Of a stretch of DNA of 64,000 bases, positions 8,401-18,444 are shown in pieces (the stretch's first letter is position 1; each line of letters begins with the position of its first letter). Below the pieces are notes generated by a model. That model saw nothing but the letters and a program-made list of their open reading frames with translations, was not told where the DNA came from and made no database searches. The DNA lies in contig OZ241902.1 in assembly GCA_965203605.1 (NCBI GenBank), forward strand, positions 3,720,001-3,784,000, in the 5' to 3' direction. A program made the position numbers and the translations under genes. Source of the DNA: JAPOUP01 sp965203605 (GTDB lineage: Bacteria > Pseudomonadota > Alphaproteobacteria > Rhodobacterales > Rhodobacteraceae).

Positions 8401-10539
8401 ATGGGTGATCTGATCCATGGACCGACCGAGGTGACTGAAACGCGGATCCTGCTCAGTCTGCCGGAAATCCACTGCGCCGGATGCATTGCAAGTGTTGAAC
8501 GTGCATTGAACGCAATGCCGAACGTGTGTGCTGCTCGGGTGAACCTGACGTTGAAACGCGCCACGATCGATGCCGTTGCCGGAACAGATGCCCGTGATAT
8601 TGCCGAAGCACTGACACGCCAGGGCCACCGAGCTCAGGAACTTGATCTGAAGACACTGGCCAGTGACCACACCGAGAACATTGGCCATGATCTTCTTATG
8701 CGGCTTGGCGTGGCTGGATTCGCAATGATGAATGTCATGCTGTTGTCGGTGGCCGTCTGGTCCGGTGCCGCCGACGCCACGCGTGACCTGTTTCACTGGC
8801 TCAGTGCGATGATTGCCATTCCGACAGTCGCGTATTCGGGAAAGCCGTTTTTTCGCAATGCATGGAGTGCGCTAAGGTATTGGCGGCTGAATATGGATGT
8901 TCCGATCTCGGTTGCGATCATACTGGCAATGGGCCTTTCGATTCATGAGACCGCCCTTGGTGGCCAGCATGCTTACTTTGACGCAGCTCTATCGCTCACG
9001 TTCTTTTTGCTTGCCGGGCGTTATCTCGACTTCCGGACCCGTGCATCGGCGCGGTCGGCGGCGGCGGAACTCGCTGCCCTGGAATCGCCGCGTGCCTTGA
9101 GGATCGATGGTCGAGAGGAGTGCATGGTGCCCGTAGCGGAACTGGAGCGGGGCGATCTTGTGCGGGTTCTGCCGGGTAGTCGAATGCCCGTCGATGGAGT
9201 GATCGAGTGCGGTTGCTCCGACATTGATCGCTCGCTGTTGACAGGTGAGAGTCTTCCGGCCTCCGTGGGAATTGGCACGACGGTGAGCGCAGGCGAAATC
9301 AACCTGACCGGTGTATTGACGGTTCGGGTGAAGGCGGCTGGAGAGGACAGCACACTGCAGCGACTTGCCGGACTCGTCGCAGCCGCGGAACAGGCACGGG
9401 ACCGCTACGCGTCCTTGGCTGACAGGGCATCGCGCATCTATGCGCCGGTGGTCCATCTCCTGGCCCTTGGGAGCTTCTTCGCATGGATGGCCGTGACGGG
9501 CGACCTGCGCCTGTCACTCAACATTGCCGTAGCAGTTCTGATCATTACCTGTCCCTGTGCCCTTGGCCTCGCCGTCCCAGCGGTAGCCGCTGCGGCCAGC
9601 GGCCGGTTGTTCCGGCGCGGTTTGCTGGTCAAGAGCGCTTCCGCATTGGAGCGACTTTCCGAGGTTGACACAGTCGTCTTTGACAAGACTGGTGTACTTA
9701 CCGAGGGCAGGCCTCAGTTGACTGGAATTTCGGACTACGATGTTTCGGATCTCGCTCTGGCCCAGGCGCTTGGGCGAGGTTCCTCCCATCCTCTGGCGTC
9801 CGCACTCGCGGCAATCGATTTCGATGCGCTTCCGGAGCGGGACCGGCATGACACGGAGTTGCGGAACATTCGCGAACGACCCGGCTGTGGCGTGGAGGCG
9901 GAATGGCGTGGACAGACCGTTCGGCTTGGCCGGGCAAGCTGGGTTGGAGCAGCGACGGTTGGGGGAACCGCAACCTATCTGCGCGTTGGGGATCGAACGG
10001 TAACCATCCGCTTCGGGGACCGCTTGCGTGAAGGTGCATCGAATGCCGTCGACGAATTGAAACGAATGGGAATGACAGTCGTCCTTTTGTCAGGTGATCA
10101 TCCAGCCGCCGTTGCCGAGATTGCAGCCCGAACGGGCATCGATGCTTTTGAGGCGGACGTTCAGCCAGACGAAAAGGCACTCTACGTCGGGAGGCTGAGC
10201 GAAATGGGACATCGAGTGCTGATGGTCGGTGACGGTCTGAATGACACAGGTGCGCTGGCTGCCGCCCATGCTTCGGTTTCACCGGCGTCGGCACTCGACG
10301 CTGCCCGCGTGGTTTCTGATATTGTGCTCTGTGGCAACTCGCTATGTCCGATTTCAGAGGCGATCCTGACGGCGCGTTGCGCTCGCAGGCGGATCAAGGA
10401 GAATTTCGCCATCGCCGCAATTTACAACGCCATAGCCATTCCAGTGGCGCTGTTGGGATTTGCCACGCCTCTCGCTGCGGCGCTTGCAATGTCGACCTCG
10501 TCGGTGTTTGTTTCACTTAACGCATTGCGGTTGAGGTGA
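8401..10539 (+). CDS. ccoI: Copper-exporting P-type ATPase for cbb3 maturation
   Basis: This 712-residue P1B-type ATPase begins with a heavy-metal-associated domain whose CAGC motif is at residues 25-28. It continues with the TGES actuator loop, the ion-translocating CPC at residues 384-386, the phosphorylation motif DKTG starting at residue 428, and GDGLNDTGAL in the hinge. Phosphorylation occurs at D428. CcoI/CtpA-type pumps export copper for insertion into CuB of the cbb3 oxidase. The position between ccoH and ccoS is the standard order. Confidence 0.96.
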   Translation: MGDLIHGPTEVTETRILLSLPEIHCAGCIASVERALNAMPNVCAARVNLTLKRATIDAVAGTDARDIAEALTRQGHRAQELDLKTLASDHTENIGHDLLMRLGVAGFAMMNVMLLSVAVWSGAADATRDLFHWLSAMIAIPTVAYSGKPFFRNAWSALRYWRLNMDVPISVAIILAMGLSIHETALGGQHAYFDAALSLTFFLLAGRYLDFRTRASARSAAAELAALESPRALRIDGREECMVPVAELERGDLVRVLPGSRMPVDGVIECGCSDIDRSLLTGESLPASVGIGTTVSAGEINLTGVLTVRVKAAGEDSTLQRLAGLVAAAEQARDRYASLADRASRIYAPVVHLLALGSFFAWMAVTGDLRLSLNIAVAVLIITCPCALGLAVPAVAAAASGRLFRRGLLVKSASALERLSEVDTVVFDKTGVLTEGRPQLTGISDYDVSDLALAQALGRGSSHPLASALAAIDFDALPERDRHDTELRNIRERPGCGVEAEWRGQTVRLGRASWVGAATVGGTATYLRVGDRTVTIRFGDRLREGASNAVDELKRMGMTVVLLSGDHPAAVAEIAARTGIDAFEADVQPDEKALYVGRLSEMGHRVLMVGDGLNDTGALAAAHASVSPASALDAARVVSDIVLCGNSLCPISEAILTARCARRRIKENFAIAAIYNAIAIPVALLGFATPLAAALAMSTSSVFVSLNALRLR

Positions 10540-10543
10540 GTCA

Positions 10544-10702
10544 TTGGATGTCTTGGTTGTTTTGATTCCGGCTTCGCTGTTTCTCGGGGGCTTGGGGCTT
10601 GCCGCATTCCTTTGGACGCTCAGATCTCGCCAATACGACGACCCCGAGGGTGACTCGCGCCGAATATTGACGGACGAGCATGACGACCGACCTGCACAAT
10701 GA
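10544..10702 (+). CDS. ccoS: cbb3 oxidase maturation protein CcoS (TTG start)
   Basis: This is a 52-residue protein with one N-terminal transmembrane helix (VLVVLIPASLFLGGLGLAAF) followed by WTLRSRQYDDPEGD, the signature of CcoS/FixS: a helix, a Tyr-Asp-Asp-Pro-Glu-Gly motif and a short acidic tail. The only workable start in this frame is a TTG at 10544, preceded by GAGGTGAG. An ATG at 10548 is out of frame. CcoS is required for haem and copper insertion into CcoN. It closes ccoGHIS, five bases after ccoI. Confidence 0.88.
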   Translation: MDVLVVLIPASLFLGGLGLAAFLWTLRSRQYDDPEGDSRRILTDEHDDRPAQ

Positions 10703-11273
10703 TTCCAGATGGCCAGTTCTGAAGGGAGCAACCGCGTTGAAAGTTCGCTTTCGGTGAGTGCGCACGTTTATTCGAGTATCGAACTTACCATCAGCAGGAC
10801 GTGCCCCATTCTATTCCTTTCCAAAGGTCTGCAGAGGACCTGGAATTCTGTTGATCTGATTTTTCCCCACGTATTTGAGGGCCTTACGATCATTCCAAAG
10901 CACAATTGTTCGGTTTACCCAAGCAACAGTGGGTGTCAGTGGGGAGCGCCAACGCGTAAGGATATCCAGAATTCTTGGCTTCGATGCCGCCATTCTCGGT
11001 TTTGTCCGTCGCGGCTTCATTCGGGTGGCCTGAGGCAACAATCAGTTTCATCGCTTGCCTGGCACCGCATTTTGGTAGCTGTCGCCCAGCGTCGAACGCT
11101 CTGGAATACAACGTCACCGACGTAACAAGGCGAAACGCTCGTTCAAGAGCGCGGCGAATGCCAACTTGCCCTTGCTCCTTTGTTGAAGCAGGATAGCGAC
11201 TGACCGTTACTCGGCAATGCCCTAAACGAAGACAACGGTCGACTCAATCATTTCAAGGATTTTGGAGTGCTCG
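10703..11273. other. Intergenic region, cco cluster to restriction-modification genes
   Basis: About 570 bases contain no credible gene. Composition is visibly less G+C-rich than the flanks. It marks the transition from the conserved respiratory cluster to accessory genes. A SalI/XamI hexamer GTCGAC lies at 11239-11244, just before the nuclease gene. Confidence 0.5.
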
Positions 11274-12229
11274 ATGTCCGTGAATCTCGACAAGTCAAAA
11301 AACTGGAAAGCCGATATAGCCGCCTCGGTCGATATGCACAACAAATGGTTTGTTGATTTCGCGCCCAAAGCCTTCCGGGACACGCTTATCCAAACAACCG
11401 AGGACGTTAAATCGACCTTGGCCAAGACTGCCAACCTGACAGATATTGCGCCCCACATTCTACGCCAATGGCCGGATATCCTTCCCACCCTGCGCATGTC
11501 CACTTGCCCGCCACTGGCCGTTGCTCGCCTTGTAGGCCTTGCAGGAGTATCCCCGAATCTTGTGAAGAATCTGGAAGAGAGCAGGCTTCCTGCTACAATG
11601 AAGCGGACAGAGCTGGACGCGGAGCTCACCAAGATCGGGACCGTCATCAAGAAGATGGCCGATCAGGATATTTTTGTATGGATAGAACGCCCAGAACCCC
11701 CGACTGAATTTGAAATCCATCGTGCCGCCAGTATCGTCGCCGACCGGCTTCGTGGCAGCAGGGCAAATCCTGTCATTCGCAACGCTCAGGAACGGCGCCA
11801 ACTTGATGCATCGCCGATTGGCTGAATGGGCGTGGTTACGAGAGGCTCGCGGATGGATACAATGACTCCTTCCTCGAGATGCCGTCCGGTACCTACTCAT
11901 TCCATATGAACCTGTTCGTAGGGGGCAGCCGCGGCAACACCGTCAAAATTCCTGTGGATGCCGTCATTATGCGCCTCACGGCACAAGAGGGGGACTTGCC
12001 TCTCTTGATCGAAGCCAAATCCGCAGGCGATTTCACCAATACCAACAAGCGGCGTAAGGAAGAGGCGCAGAAGATTAACCAACTTCGAGACACCTACGGC
12101 CGGGATGTCGAATTTATCCTGTTCCTCTGCGGCTACTTCAACAGCGGTTATCTCGAGTATGAGGCAGCTGAAGGCATTGATTGGGTCTGGGAGCACCGCA
12201 TCGACGATCTTGAGGGGTTTGCTCTATGA
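11274..12229 (+). pseudogene. XamI-like type II restriction endonuclease, single frameshift
   Basis: Two reading frames together spell a XamI-family nuclease of about 318 residues. The first runs from an ATG at 11274 (GGAG six bases upstream) and stops at 11825. The second takes over in another frame as IADWLNGRGYERLADGYND and runs to 12229. The frame changes at about 11808-11810 (GATGCATCGCC), consistent with loss of one base. The N-terminal NKWFVDFAPKAFRDTL block and the later LIEAKSAGD, a likely catalytic E-K segment, are conserved XamI features. XamI cuts GTCGAC. The stop overlaps the methylase start by four bases. The gene is probably inactive unless the shift is a sequencing error or is bypassed. 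Confidence 0.75.
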
Positions 12230-13791
12230 CAGACCTGTCATCAATTGAGGTCCTTGAGGCTAGGCGCCTTACCCTGCAGGCGCAACTTGACGGCAAAAGG
12301 ATGTCCAAAGACCGTAACCGCATGGGCCAGTTTGCGACCCCTACGGCCCTCGCCCGCGAAATCGTTGCCCATGGCATCCATCTTCTGCCCAAAGACGAAA
12401 GGATCAGATTCCTTGATCCAGGCATCGGTACCGGTTCGTTCTATTCCGCCCTGCGGGCCGTTGCGCCCGAAGACCGTATAGACAGTGCCGAAGGCTTCGA
12501 GATCGACCCTCACTATGGTGATCCCGCAAAGCAGCTGTGGCAGGATACACCACTTACGATATATGTTCGGGATTTCACCAAGGCCACACCGGAAGTGCGG
12601 GGTGCCAACCTTCTGGTCTGCAATCCACCCTATGTCCGCCATCATCATCTGGACGGGTCGCGGAAAACCCAGCTGCAACAGCGCACCGAACTGGCCTGCG
12701 GGGTAAGGATCAACGGGCTGTCTGGCCTGTATTGTTATTTCATGGGCTTGTCGCACCCTTTCATGTCTGAAGGCGGCATCGCCGCCTGGCTCATCCCGAG
12801 CGAATTCATGAGCGTGAACTACGGCCGGATGCTGAAACGCTACCTGCTGGAAAAGGTCACACTCCTGCAGATACATCGCTACGATCCAAAGGACGTCCAG
12901 TTTGACGATGCGCTCGTATCCTCCTCTGTCGTCTTGATCAGGAACTCACCGCCCCCGATAGCTCACGATGTCACATTCTCGTATGGCGGCACTCTTGCCG
13001 CACCAGAACTCTCCGGGAAGGTCGCCACGACATGTCTTGCCCATGATCCCAAATGGACGCGCTATCCTCACGCCGAGAAAGCCTGGCAGCGCCCCGGATT
13101 CCCTTTGGGTGACCTGTTTGATGTCAAGCGCGGGCTCGTCACCGGCCACAACGGCTTTTTCATTATGGATCGTGCCCGGATCAGGGAACTTGGTCTGACA
13201 ATGGAGTATTTCAGGCCCGTGCTGCCCGGATCGCGTCACATTCCCGAAGATGAGATCAAGGCCGACGAAGACGGCCTTCCAGTGATCGACAGGCAGCTGT
13301 TCCTTTTGGACACGCGCCTGCCTGTGGATGAAATCGCATTACGCCATCCGGCCCTTGCCGCATACCTTGCCACTGGCACAAAGGATGGGAAGGCTGTTTC
13401 CGAGCGTTATCTGTGCCGGTCGCGCAATCCTTGGTATGCGCAGGAAAGCCGTCCAGCCGCGCCCATCATCTGCACCTACATGGGTCGGAACAGGGTTGGA
13501 GGCAAACCCTTCCGCTTCATCCTGAATCATTCCCTGGCGACTGCCTGCAATACCTGGCTCCTGCTCTATCCCAAGCCCTCTGTGGCCCTCGCTGCCGAGC
13601 GGGACCCGAAGATCATGAGGACCGTCTGGGAATTCCTGAACGGAATCGATCCGGATGAATTGCTGGCACATGGGCGCGTCTATGGTGGGGGACTGCATAA
13701 ACTTGAACCCAGGGAACTCCTCGGCTTTCCCGCTGAAGACCTTGTTGCCCGCCTGCCCGCGATGACCCGCTCCGAACTGAAATCGGATTGA
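12226..13791 (+). CDS. XamI-type adenine-specific DNA methyltransferase (Eco57I-like)
   Basis: This 521-residue N6-adenine methylase has a SAM-binding motif I at DPGIGTGSFYSAL and the catalytic NPPY at residues 133-136, followed by RHHHL. A C-terminal target-recognition region contains PGSRHIPEDEI and ICTYMGRN. It should protect the site cut by the upstream XamI-like nuclease. The two genes overlap by four bases. With the nuclease frameshifted, the methylase may now be an orphan. Confidence 0.88.
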   Translation: MTDLSSIEVLEARRLTLQAQLDGKRMSKDRNRMGQFATPTALAREIVAHGIHLLPKDERIRFLDPGIGTGSFYSALRAVAPEDRIDSAEGFEIDPHYGDPAKQLWQDTPLTIYVRDFTKATPEVRGANLLVCNPPYVRHHHLDGSRKTQLQQRTELACGVRINGLSGLYCYFMGLSHPFMSEGGIAAWLIPSEFMSVNYGRMLKRYLLEKVTLLQIHRYDPKDVQFDDALVSSSVVLIRNSPPPIAHDVTFSYGGTLAAPELSGKVATTCLAHDPKWTRYPHAEKAWQRPGFPLGDLFDVKRGLVTGHNGFFIMDRARIRELGLTMEYFRPVLPGSRHIPEDEIKADEDGLPVIDRQLFLLDTRLPVDEIALRHPALAAYLATGTKDGKAVSERYLCRSRNPWYAQESRPAAPIICTYMGRNRVGGKPFRFILNHSLATACNTWLLLYPKPSVALAAERDPKIMRTVWEFLNGIDPDELLAHGRVYGGGLHKLEPRELLGFPAEDLVARLPAMTRSELKSD

Positions 13792-14296
13792 CTGCGGACC
13801 GCCCGTTCGCAAAGGTCCGCGGTTGCCCGACCCCGAGGCGGAACCTTGCGCCGGGATAGACAGCGAGGAGAGTTTTCGGTCAGTCATTTAATCCCCCAGA
13901 TCTACTTCGGCGAATCCAGGTTTCAGACGGGGACCGAAAAATGGCTCGGCGTTGTGCGCAACTGGGATGGACCGACCCTCGAACGGCGCGTCGCGGGACT
14001 TCCTTCCCGACAATAGTCTTCCCGCCAGAGAACGGCAGAGGCAGCAACTCGATTGCAGCACATCATAGGGAGACAGAAGTTCCCACCAGTGAGATTCCGG
14101 TCCGGTTTCCGGCTTGGCGCGGGCGTCGGCGTCGGATTCAGGCGGAATCCGAACGTGCGGGAACGTCCGGCGGCGTTCCGGCGGGAAAAAGGGATGTGTC
14201 GCAGGTCTGCCCCTGGGGCGGTTCGGTCGGGCGTTCAGGCGCGCCCGGGCGCCCCGCGCCGCGGCGGCGACGGTCCGGACGGTCCGGCGACGGCTA
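13792..14296. other. Intergenic debris downstream of the methylase
   Basis: Roughly 500 bases with no supportable gene. The right part grades into the 3' end of the decayed transposase at 14.3-15.65 kb. Several overlapping open frames exist only because of high G+C content. Confidence 0.5.
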
Positions 14297-15651
14297 GGGC
14301 CACAGGCGCGTGCCCGTGGGTCAGGGCGGGGTGGAGGGTCCGCCAGTCGGGGATCGGGAAGTCGTGGAAGTATGACCGGGTTCTCTCCCGGAGGTACTTC
14401 AGCCGCCCCCTCGCCTCCAGCGCGGCGGCGAACACCCTGCGGGAGGCTGCCCCGGTCCGGGCGGTGGGGAAGGCGGGCATCATCGTCATGGCGGGCACGG
14501 TGGTCAGGCGCCGCTTTCCGTGCCCGAAGCCGGTCCCGGAGTGCTGGCCCTGGTTCCTCGGCGTGCCGGGGTCCCGTTCCCTGTCCGCCATCGGGAGCGG
14601 GCGGCGGGCGTGACCGGCATGGGGCTGTCGCCGTCCACGGGAAGGTCGGTGACCCAGGGGAACCTCAGCTGCTTCTTCTCCACCCGGTGGGTCGGGCCGT
14701 CCGGGCCGCGGTGGTGCCTCGCGATGCATTTCCTCCTGATGACCGTCTCCCGGTATCCGGTGACGTTGACCCTGATGTCGGGATGGGAGGCGTTGATTGG
14801 CGCGCCGTTCAGGTAGCGCAGGTCGTGACGGGTGCCGTCGGCGTCGGTGAACCGGGCGGTGCGGGTGTCGGGGCTGGCGAACAGCGGCGCGTGGTCGCCG
14901 GGTCTCCCCCCCCCGGGGATGAAGCGGAGGCCGTGCCGCCGCAGGCGGGCGATGTGGGCTCCGTTGGACGCGAGGCCGTCCTGCGGGACGATGGCCTTCA
15001 GGCGCCGATGCCCGCGCCGGAGGTCGTCGATGAACCGCGCCGCGGCGTTGCGCTGGCGGTCGTTCCTCCTGTCCCCGTCGGTCCTGGCGACCGGCTCCGG
15101 GGCCAGCGGGAACACCTCCCGGCGGTCGGGATGGCGGACCACGGCGGCGGGCATGCCGTTGGAATGGCCCTTCGACCCGTCACTGTGGCTGGCGACGCGG
15201 CAGCGGTGGCGGTGGACGGATTCCGGGCCGAATGGCCGGTGCCGTCGACCGGGATCAGGCAGTGGCCGTCGAAAACCGGCCGGTCCCCGGCACCCTGCCG
15301 CGCCGCAGCCTCGCGGACAGGGTCCCGACGCCGGTGACGGCTGCCTGGGGCCGGCCGTGCCGGGGCGCCCGCGCATGGGGGGGTCGCAGGGCGCCGCCGC
15401 GATCCCGAACAGCGTCCGGAGGTTCCCGCGGACGATGGCGTCACCGCGGCTGTCCCTGCCGGACTGCAGGAGCGACGGATACTCGGCGGGAACATCGCGA
15501 ACGCCGACATGAGGTGGTCCCCAAGGCTGAACCGCCGCCCGTCCACCGGATCGTCGATGGCGCCGAAACATTCCGCCAGCGCCCCGACCGACCCGGGCCT
15601 GCCGGGGTCCTTCCGAAACCGCATCGTCCCAACTCCCTTCAGTGAGGTCAT
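14297..15651 (-). pseudogene. Decayed DDE transposase (IS4-like group)
   Basis: Three minus-strand frames together spell a transposase of about 450 residues. The first begins at 15651 with MTSLKGVGTMRFRKDPGR and AIDDPVDGRRFSLGDHLM. The next carries VPQDGLASNGAHIARLRRHG and VTDLPVDGD. The last carries FGHGKRRLTTVPAM and FPIPDWRTLHPALTHGH. At least two frameshifts separate these, so it cannot be functional. The assignment to an IS4-like DDE group rests on remembered family motifs and is approximate. A related N-terminal fragment lies at 25817 on the plus strand. Confidence 0.65.
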
Positions 15652-15681
15652 CAGGGATGCGGCAAGGGCCCCAGCCCATGA

Positions 15682-15792
15682 TGACAAGGGGATTCCGGGC
15701 GGTTTCCGGCCGCCGGGAAGGAAAAGTCTTCGAAACCCGGTTCACGGAAACCCATGGAATACAGGGTCTGGAAGGGCTGGTGGGAATTGCTG
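15682..15792. repeat. IS-end repeat, inverted copy at 56960-57062
   Basis: About 105 bases beside the decayed transposase recur in opposite orientation at 56960-57062 with only a few mismatches over most of the length. The element is probably the terminal region of the same IS family, left behind twice in this window. Confidence 0.65.
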
Positions 15793-15883
15793 ATAGGGAG
15801 ACCGGCTACGCTGACCCTGGCTGTTGGTGCGCCGAACAAGACTCTGCTGAAGTCCTGCAAATGCGCTTTGAAGAGGTTACCAC

Positions 15884-16459
15884 TCAGATCGCCTCTTTCG
15901 ATTGCGCGCTACCGCATGCCACGCAAGCATCGGTTGGCCAAGCTTGATCAACCGTCCTAACACCGGGATGGGTCTGCCTGTAGGCGGACATCCATGCCTC
16001 GCTCAAGCACCCGCCGAGCTTCGCGGTTCGATCTGGCGATGCCACAATTATCCGGCTGAACGAATGCGACGGCGGATCCAGCAAGCAGTTCAACGCGAGT
16101 TCCCCGATCATAGCGGTCACATAGCTGAGTTCGATCGGACCGTAGGGCTGGTAGTGTGCGTCGCAGACAACCACCTCCAGGTCCTCGCCCTCGAGCCGCC
16201 GGACCAGCCAGAAGCCCTCGTAGCTGGCCTCGTACACCAGCATCACCCAGACAGCTCCGCCGGACGCCGCCGCCCGCTCCCGCGCCCGCCCGAGTTTCCC
16301 CAGGAGTCCATCAACGTCCTGCGGCGCCAGTCTGTGCACGCCGGCTTTCGACGTGTCGGACGGATCGCCCACCGCCAGTATCCAGCTAGTGCCGCTCACT
16401 TCCATCGCCGCGTAAACCGTGGTAACGCTGCCCTCGAAGGGCGGGTTCGAATCAGTCAT
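15884..16459 (-). pseudogene. IS110-like transposase N-terminal fragment fused to unrelated tail
   Basis: The first about 100 residues of this 191-residue frame (VYAAMEVSGTSWILAVGDPS, then RLAPQDVDGLLGKLGRARER and VMLVYEASYEGFWLVRRLEG) look like the N-terminal domain of an IS110-type transposase. After the VVVCD segment the sequence no longer fits and continues as GPIELSYVTAMIGELALNCL, ending in CVACG. That tail could be a remnant of another gene, possibly with a zinc-binding cysteine pair, but I cannot name it. The frame is probably an accidental fusion at an IS boundary. Confidence 0.45.
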
Positions 16460-16516
16460 CTTTCTCTCCTTTCACAGGGCGGGGGTTGCCGCTGGACGGA
16501 CCCCCGCCACCACATG

Positions 16517-16566
16517 GTCGTAATGATCCTGGACACGTCGTCAGAGCTGATAGGACGTGCCTGCCC
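16517..16566 (-). pseudogene. Remnant of porin-locus tyrosine recombinase
   Basis: About 50 bases match, with roughly eight mismatches, the recombinase segment around 22140-22190 that encodes ARPISADDMSRIITT. No more of the gene is visible here. It shows that a second copy of the recombinase once lay upstream of porin A. Confidence 0.6.
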
Positions 16567-16584
16567 CTGGACAGGAAAACCGTC

Positions 16585-16873
16585 CTCGTGATGGACAACC
16601 CGACACCCACAGGCTGTCGACCCTCTACGAGGCATTCAGCCGGCGGAGGCGTCGCGGCTCGCGGACCGCTTCGAGGTCCACCACACGCCGAAGCACGGCA
16701 GCTGGCTTAACATGGCGGAGACCGGGACAGACGTCCTCTCCTGGCAGTGCCCCGCCAGGCGCATCCCGGACCGGGAGGCGATGGTGCGGGAGGTCGGCGC
16801 CAGGCACGCGCACCGCAACCCGTCGGCGAAGCCGGTCCACTGGCGGTTCAGGACCGGGGACGCCCGGGTGAAA
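16585..16873 (+). pseudogene. IS630-family transposase 3' fragment
   Basis: After two frame changes this stretch spells the C-terminal DDE region of an IS630 transposase: VLVMDNP, then LYEAF, PAEASRLADRFEVHHTPKHG, SWLNMAETG and CPARRIPDREAM. The Glu of the DDE triad (in NMAET) is still present, unlike in the fuller copy at 18.9 kb. The homology ends at about 16873, where the 152-base repeat before porin A begins. Confidence 0.75.
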
Positions 16874-17025
16874 CTGAATTCCCGGCGGATCCTGTCCGCG
16901 CGATGGCTCCTGACGCCGACCCCGAGCGAAGCGGTCCTCCGGCCGGGGAATCGCGCCCGCCGCTGGCGACACGACCCTCCCGGACGAGGTCCCGGGACGG
17001 GGCGGGTGCACCTCATTCCGCAACG
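16874..17025. repeat. Pre-porin repeat, copy 1
   Basis: A block starting CTGAATTCCCGGCGGATCC and ending CCTCATTCCGCAACG recurs at 22580-22715, somewhat shortened. In both places it runs directly into porin sequence: the porin A leader here, and an internal porin segment at the second copy. It may be a recombination boundary or a remnant of an upstream region. Confidence 0.7.
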
Positions 17026-17027
17026 CT

Positions 17028-17062
17028 AACGGGGATTAACGTTATGAGAACGAGAACCACAC
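17028..17062 (+). repeat. Shared porin leader repeat (A), inverted copy at 21268-21302
   Basis: 35 bases covering the ribosome-site region and first six codons of porin A (core GGGGATTAACGTTATG) are identical to the region spanning the vestigial leader ATG of porin B on the opposite strand. The core contains the 8-base palindrome TAACGTTA. The pair could serve as crossover sites inverting 17063-21267. Confidence 0.8.
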
Positions 17063-18375
17063 TGCTCACAGCCTCGGCGCTGGTGATGGCCGCCGGCGCG
17101 GCGGCCGCCGAGGTCGCGCTCAGCGGCTCCGCCGAGATGGGCGTCGCCGGATCGAAGGACGACAGCGCCCGCTTCCACACAGACGTCAACGTGACGTTCG
17201 GCATGGAGGGCACGACCGACGGTGGCCTGACCTTCGGAACCTCCATCGACCTGAGCGAAGTCAGCAACGACAATGGCAAAACACCGCCCAAGGATTCTCT
17301 CGGCTTCATTGTTGACGCGGCAACGGGCCAGGACGACCATCACGGGGGAATTGAAATTTACGTTAAAGGCCCGTTCGGCAACCTGAACCTCGGCGACACC
17401 GACGGCGGCTTCGACTGGGCCATGACCGAGGTCGACGGGGTGGGTCACGGCTCCATCCGCGACAACCAAGAGCATGGCGGCTTCAGCGGCAACGCCGGCC
17501 TCGACGGCATGCACGACGGCCAGATCCTCCGCTACGACAACGCCATCGGACCCATCGGTTTCGCCGCCTCGGTCGCGCTCGACGACGACACGGATGGCCT
17601 GAAAGACAAGACGACGGGCGCCGGCGACGGAAGCGCTGTCATCGGTGTTGGCGCCACCTACTCCATGGCGCTTCCCGGCGGGACCATGGCGGGCGGCACC
17701 ATTACGGTCGGTTTCGGCTATCAGGAAGGCGAAGACATCCTGGCTACGCCGATGGCCTCGCTGCAGAACAACAACCTCAATGTTCGGGCCTTGAACGCCA
17801 CAAAGGCAAATTTCAAGATATTGGAAACCGCCATGGATTTCAGGGGAACCGATACGATAGCTAACTACCAGACCGACGTGACAGAACAGAGAAGTTCAAC
17901 CTTCGCGGCCGGGACCAAGAAGGACAGCTCAATCGCCGGCGGAAGCGTCATGGTGGCCCTCACCAGCGGAATGAAGGCAGTCGCGAACTTCTCCAAGGAA
18001 GAGCATGAGTTCTCCGGTATGAACGACCTTGCAGCTTCATCTGCTGTCACCGCTATGGGCAAGCAGGAAACCACGCATATCGGGCTCGGGATAGGCTACA
18101 CCTTCGACCAGACGACCGTCGCCGCGAACTGGGGCAACAAGAACATCGAGGAGACATACAGCACGACCACGGTCAGCCGGATGCGCGAGAGGGACGTGAC
18201 GGGAATCGGCTTCACCGTGACCCATGACCTCGGTGGCGGCGCCAAACTGCTGTTCGGTGTTGGGGCCGATACGACTGACACGTCGCGGTTTGCTGACGGA
18301 AACAGCGTAGCCGACCGGAATATGGCTGACAAGAAGAGCAACTCCTGGTCGCTCGGGCTGGCCTTCAGCTTCTGA
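17044..18375 (+). CDS. Outer-membrane porin A
   Basis: The 443-residue protein starts with a signal peptide (MRTRTTLLTASALVMAAGA, cleavage near AAAAE-V), then LSGSAEMG, the usual beginning of alphaproteobacterial porins. It ends in SLGLAFSF with the terminal Phe expected for BAM-dependent insertion. Strand-like alternation and Asp/Gly-rich loops fit a 16-strand barrel. The start at 17044 was chosen because it matches the leaders of porins C and D. No copy of the promoter block that precedes porins B, C and D lies upstream; instead there is the repeat at 16874-17025. It may therefore be poorly expressed in this orientation. Confidence 0.9.
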   Translation: MRTRTTLLTASALVMAAGAAAAEVALSGSAEMGVAGSKDDSARFHTDVNVTFGMEGTTDGGLTFGTSIDLSEVSNDNGKTPPKDSLGFIVDAATGQDDHHGGIEIYVKGPFGNLNLGDTDGGFDWAMTEVDGVGHGSIRDNQEHGGFSGNAGLDGMHDGQILRYDNAIGPIGFAASVALDDDTDGLKDKTTGAGDGSAVIGVGATYSMALPGGTMAGGTITVGFGYQEGEDILATPMASLQNNNLNVRALNATKANFKILETAMDFRGTDTIANYQTDVTEQRSSTFAAGTKKDSSIAGGSVMVALTSGMKAVANFSKEEHEFSGMNDLAASSAVTAMGKQETTHIGLGIGYTFDQTTVAANWGNKNIEETYSTTTVSRMRERDVTGIGFTVTHDLGGGAKLLFGVGADTTDTSRFADGNSVADRNMADKKSNSWSLGLAFSF

Positions 18376-18413
18376 TGTCAGGGCTTGGCCGCGTCTGGCG
18401 GCCGAACGCCCCG

Positions 18414-18444
18414 AACCCCCGGCGGGCCATGTCCGCCGGGGGTT
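18414..18444 (+). terminator. Terminator hairpin after porin A
   Basis: AACCCCCGGCGG pairs perfectly with its complement CCGCCGGGGGTT across a short loop. The same hairpin, nearly unchanged, follows porins C and D, so it belongs to the duplicated porin unit. Confidence 0.8.

Noticed and set aside
10709..11125. 138-residue frame after ccoS
   Set aside because: No ribosome site, no recognisable family, mixed composition; treated as intergenic.
14114..15337. 407-residue plus-strand open frame
   Set aside because: It is an Arg/Gly/Pro-rich shadow of the decayed minus-strand transposase, with no family motif.
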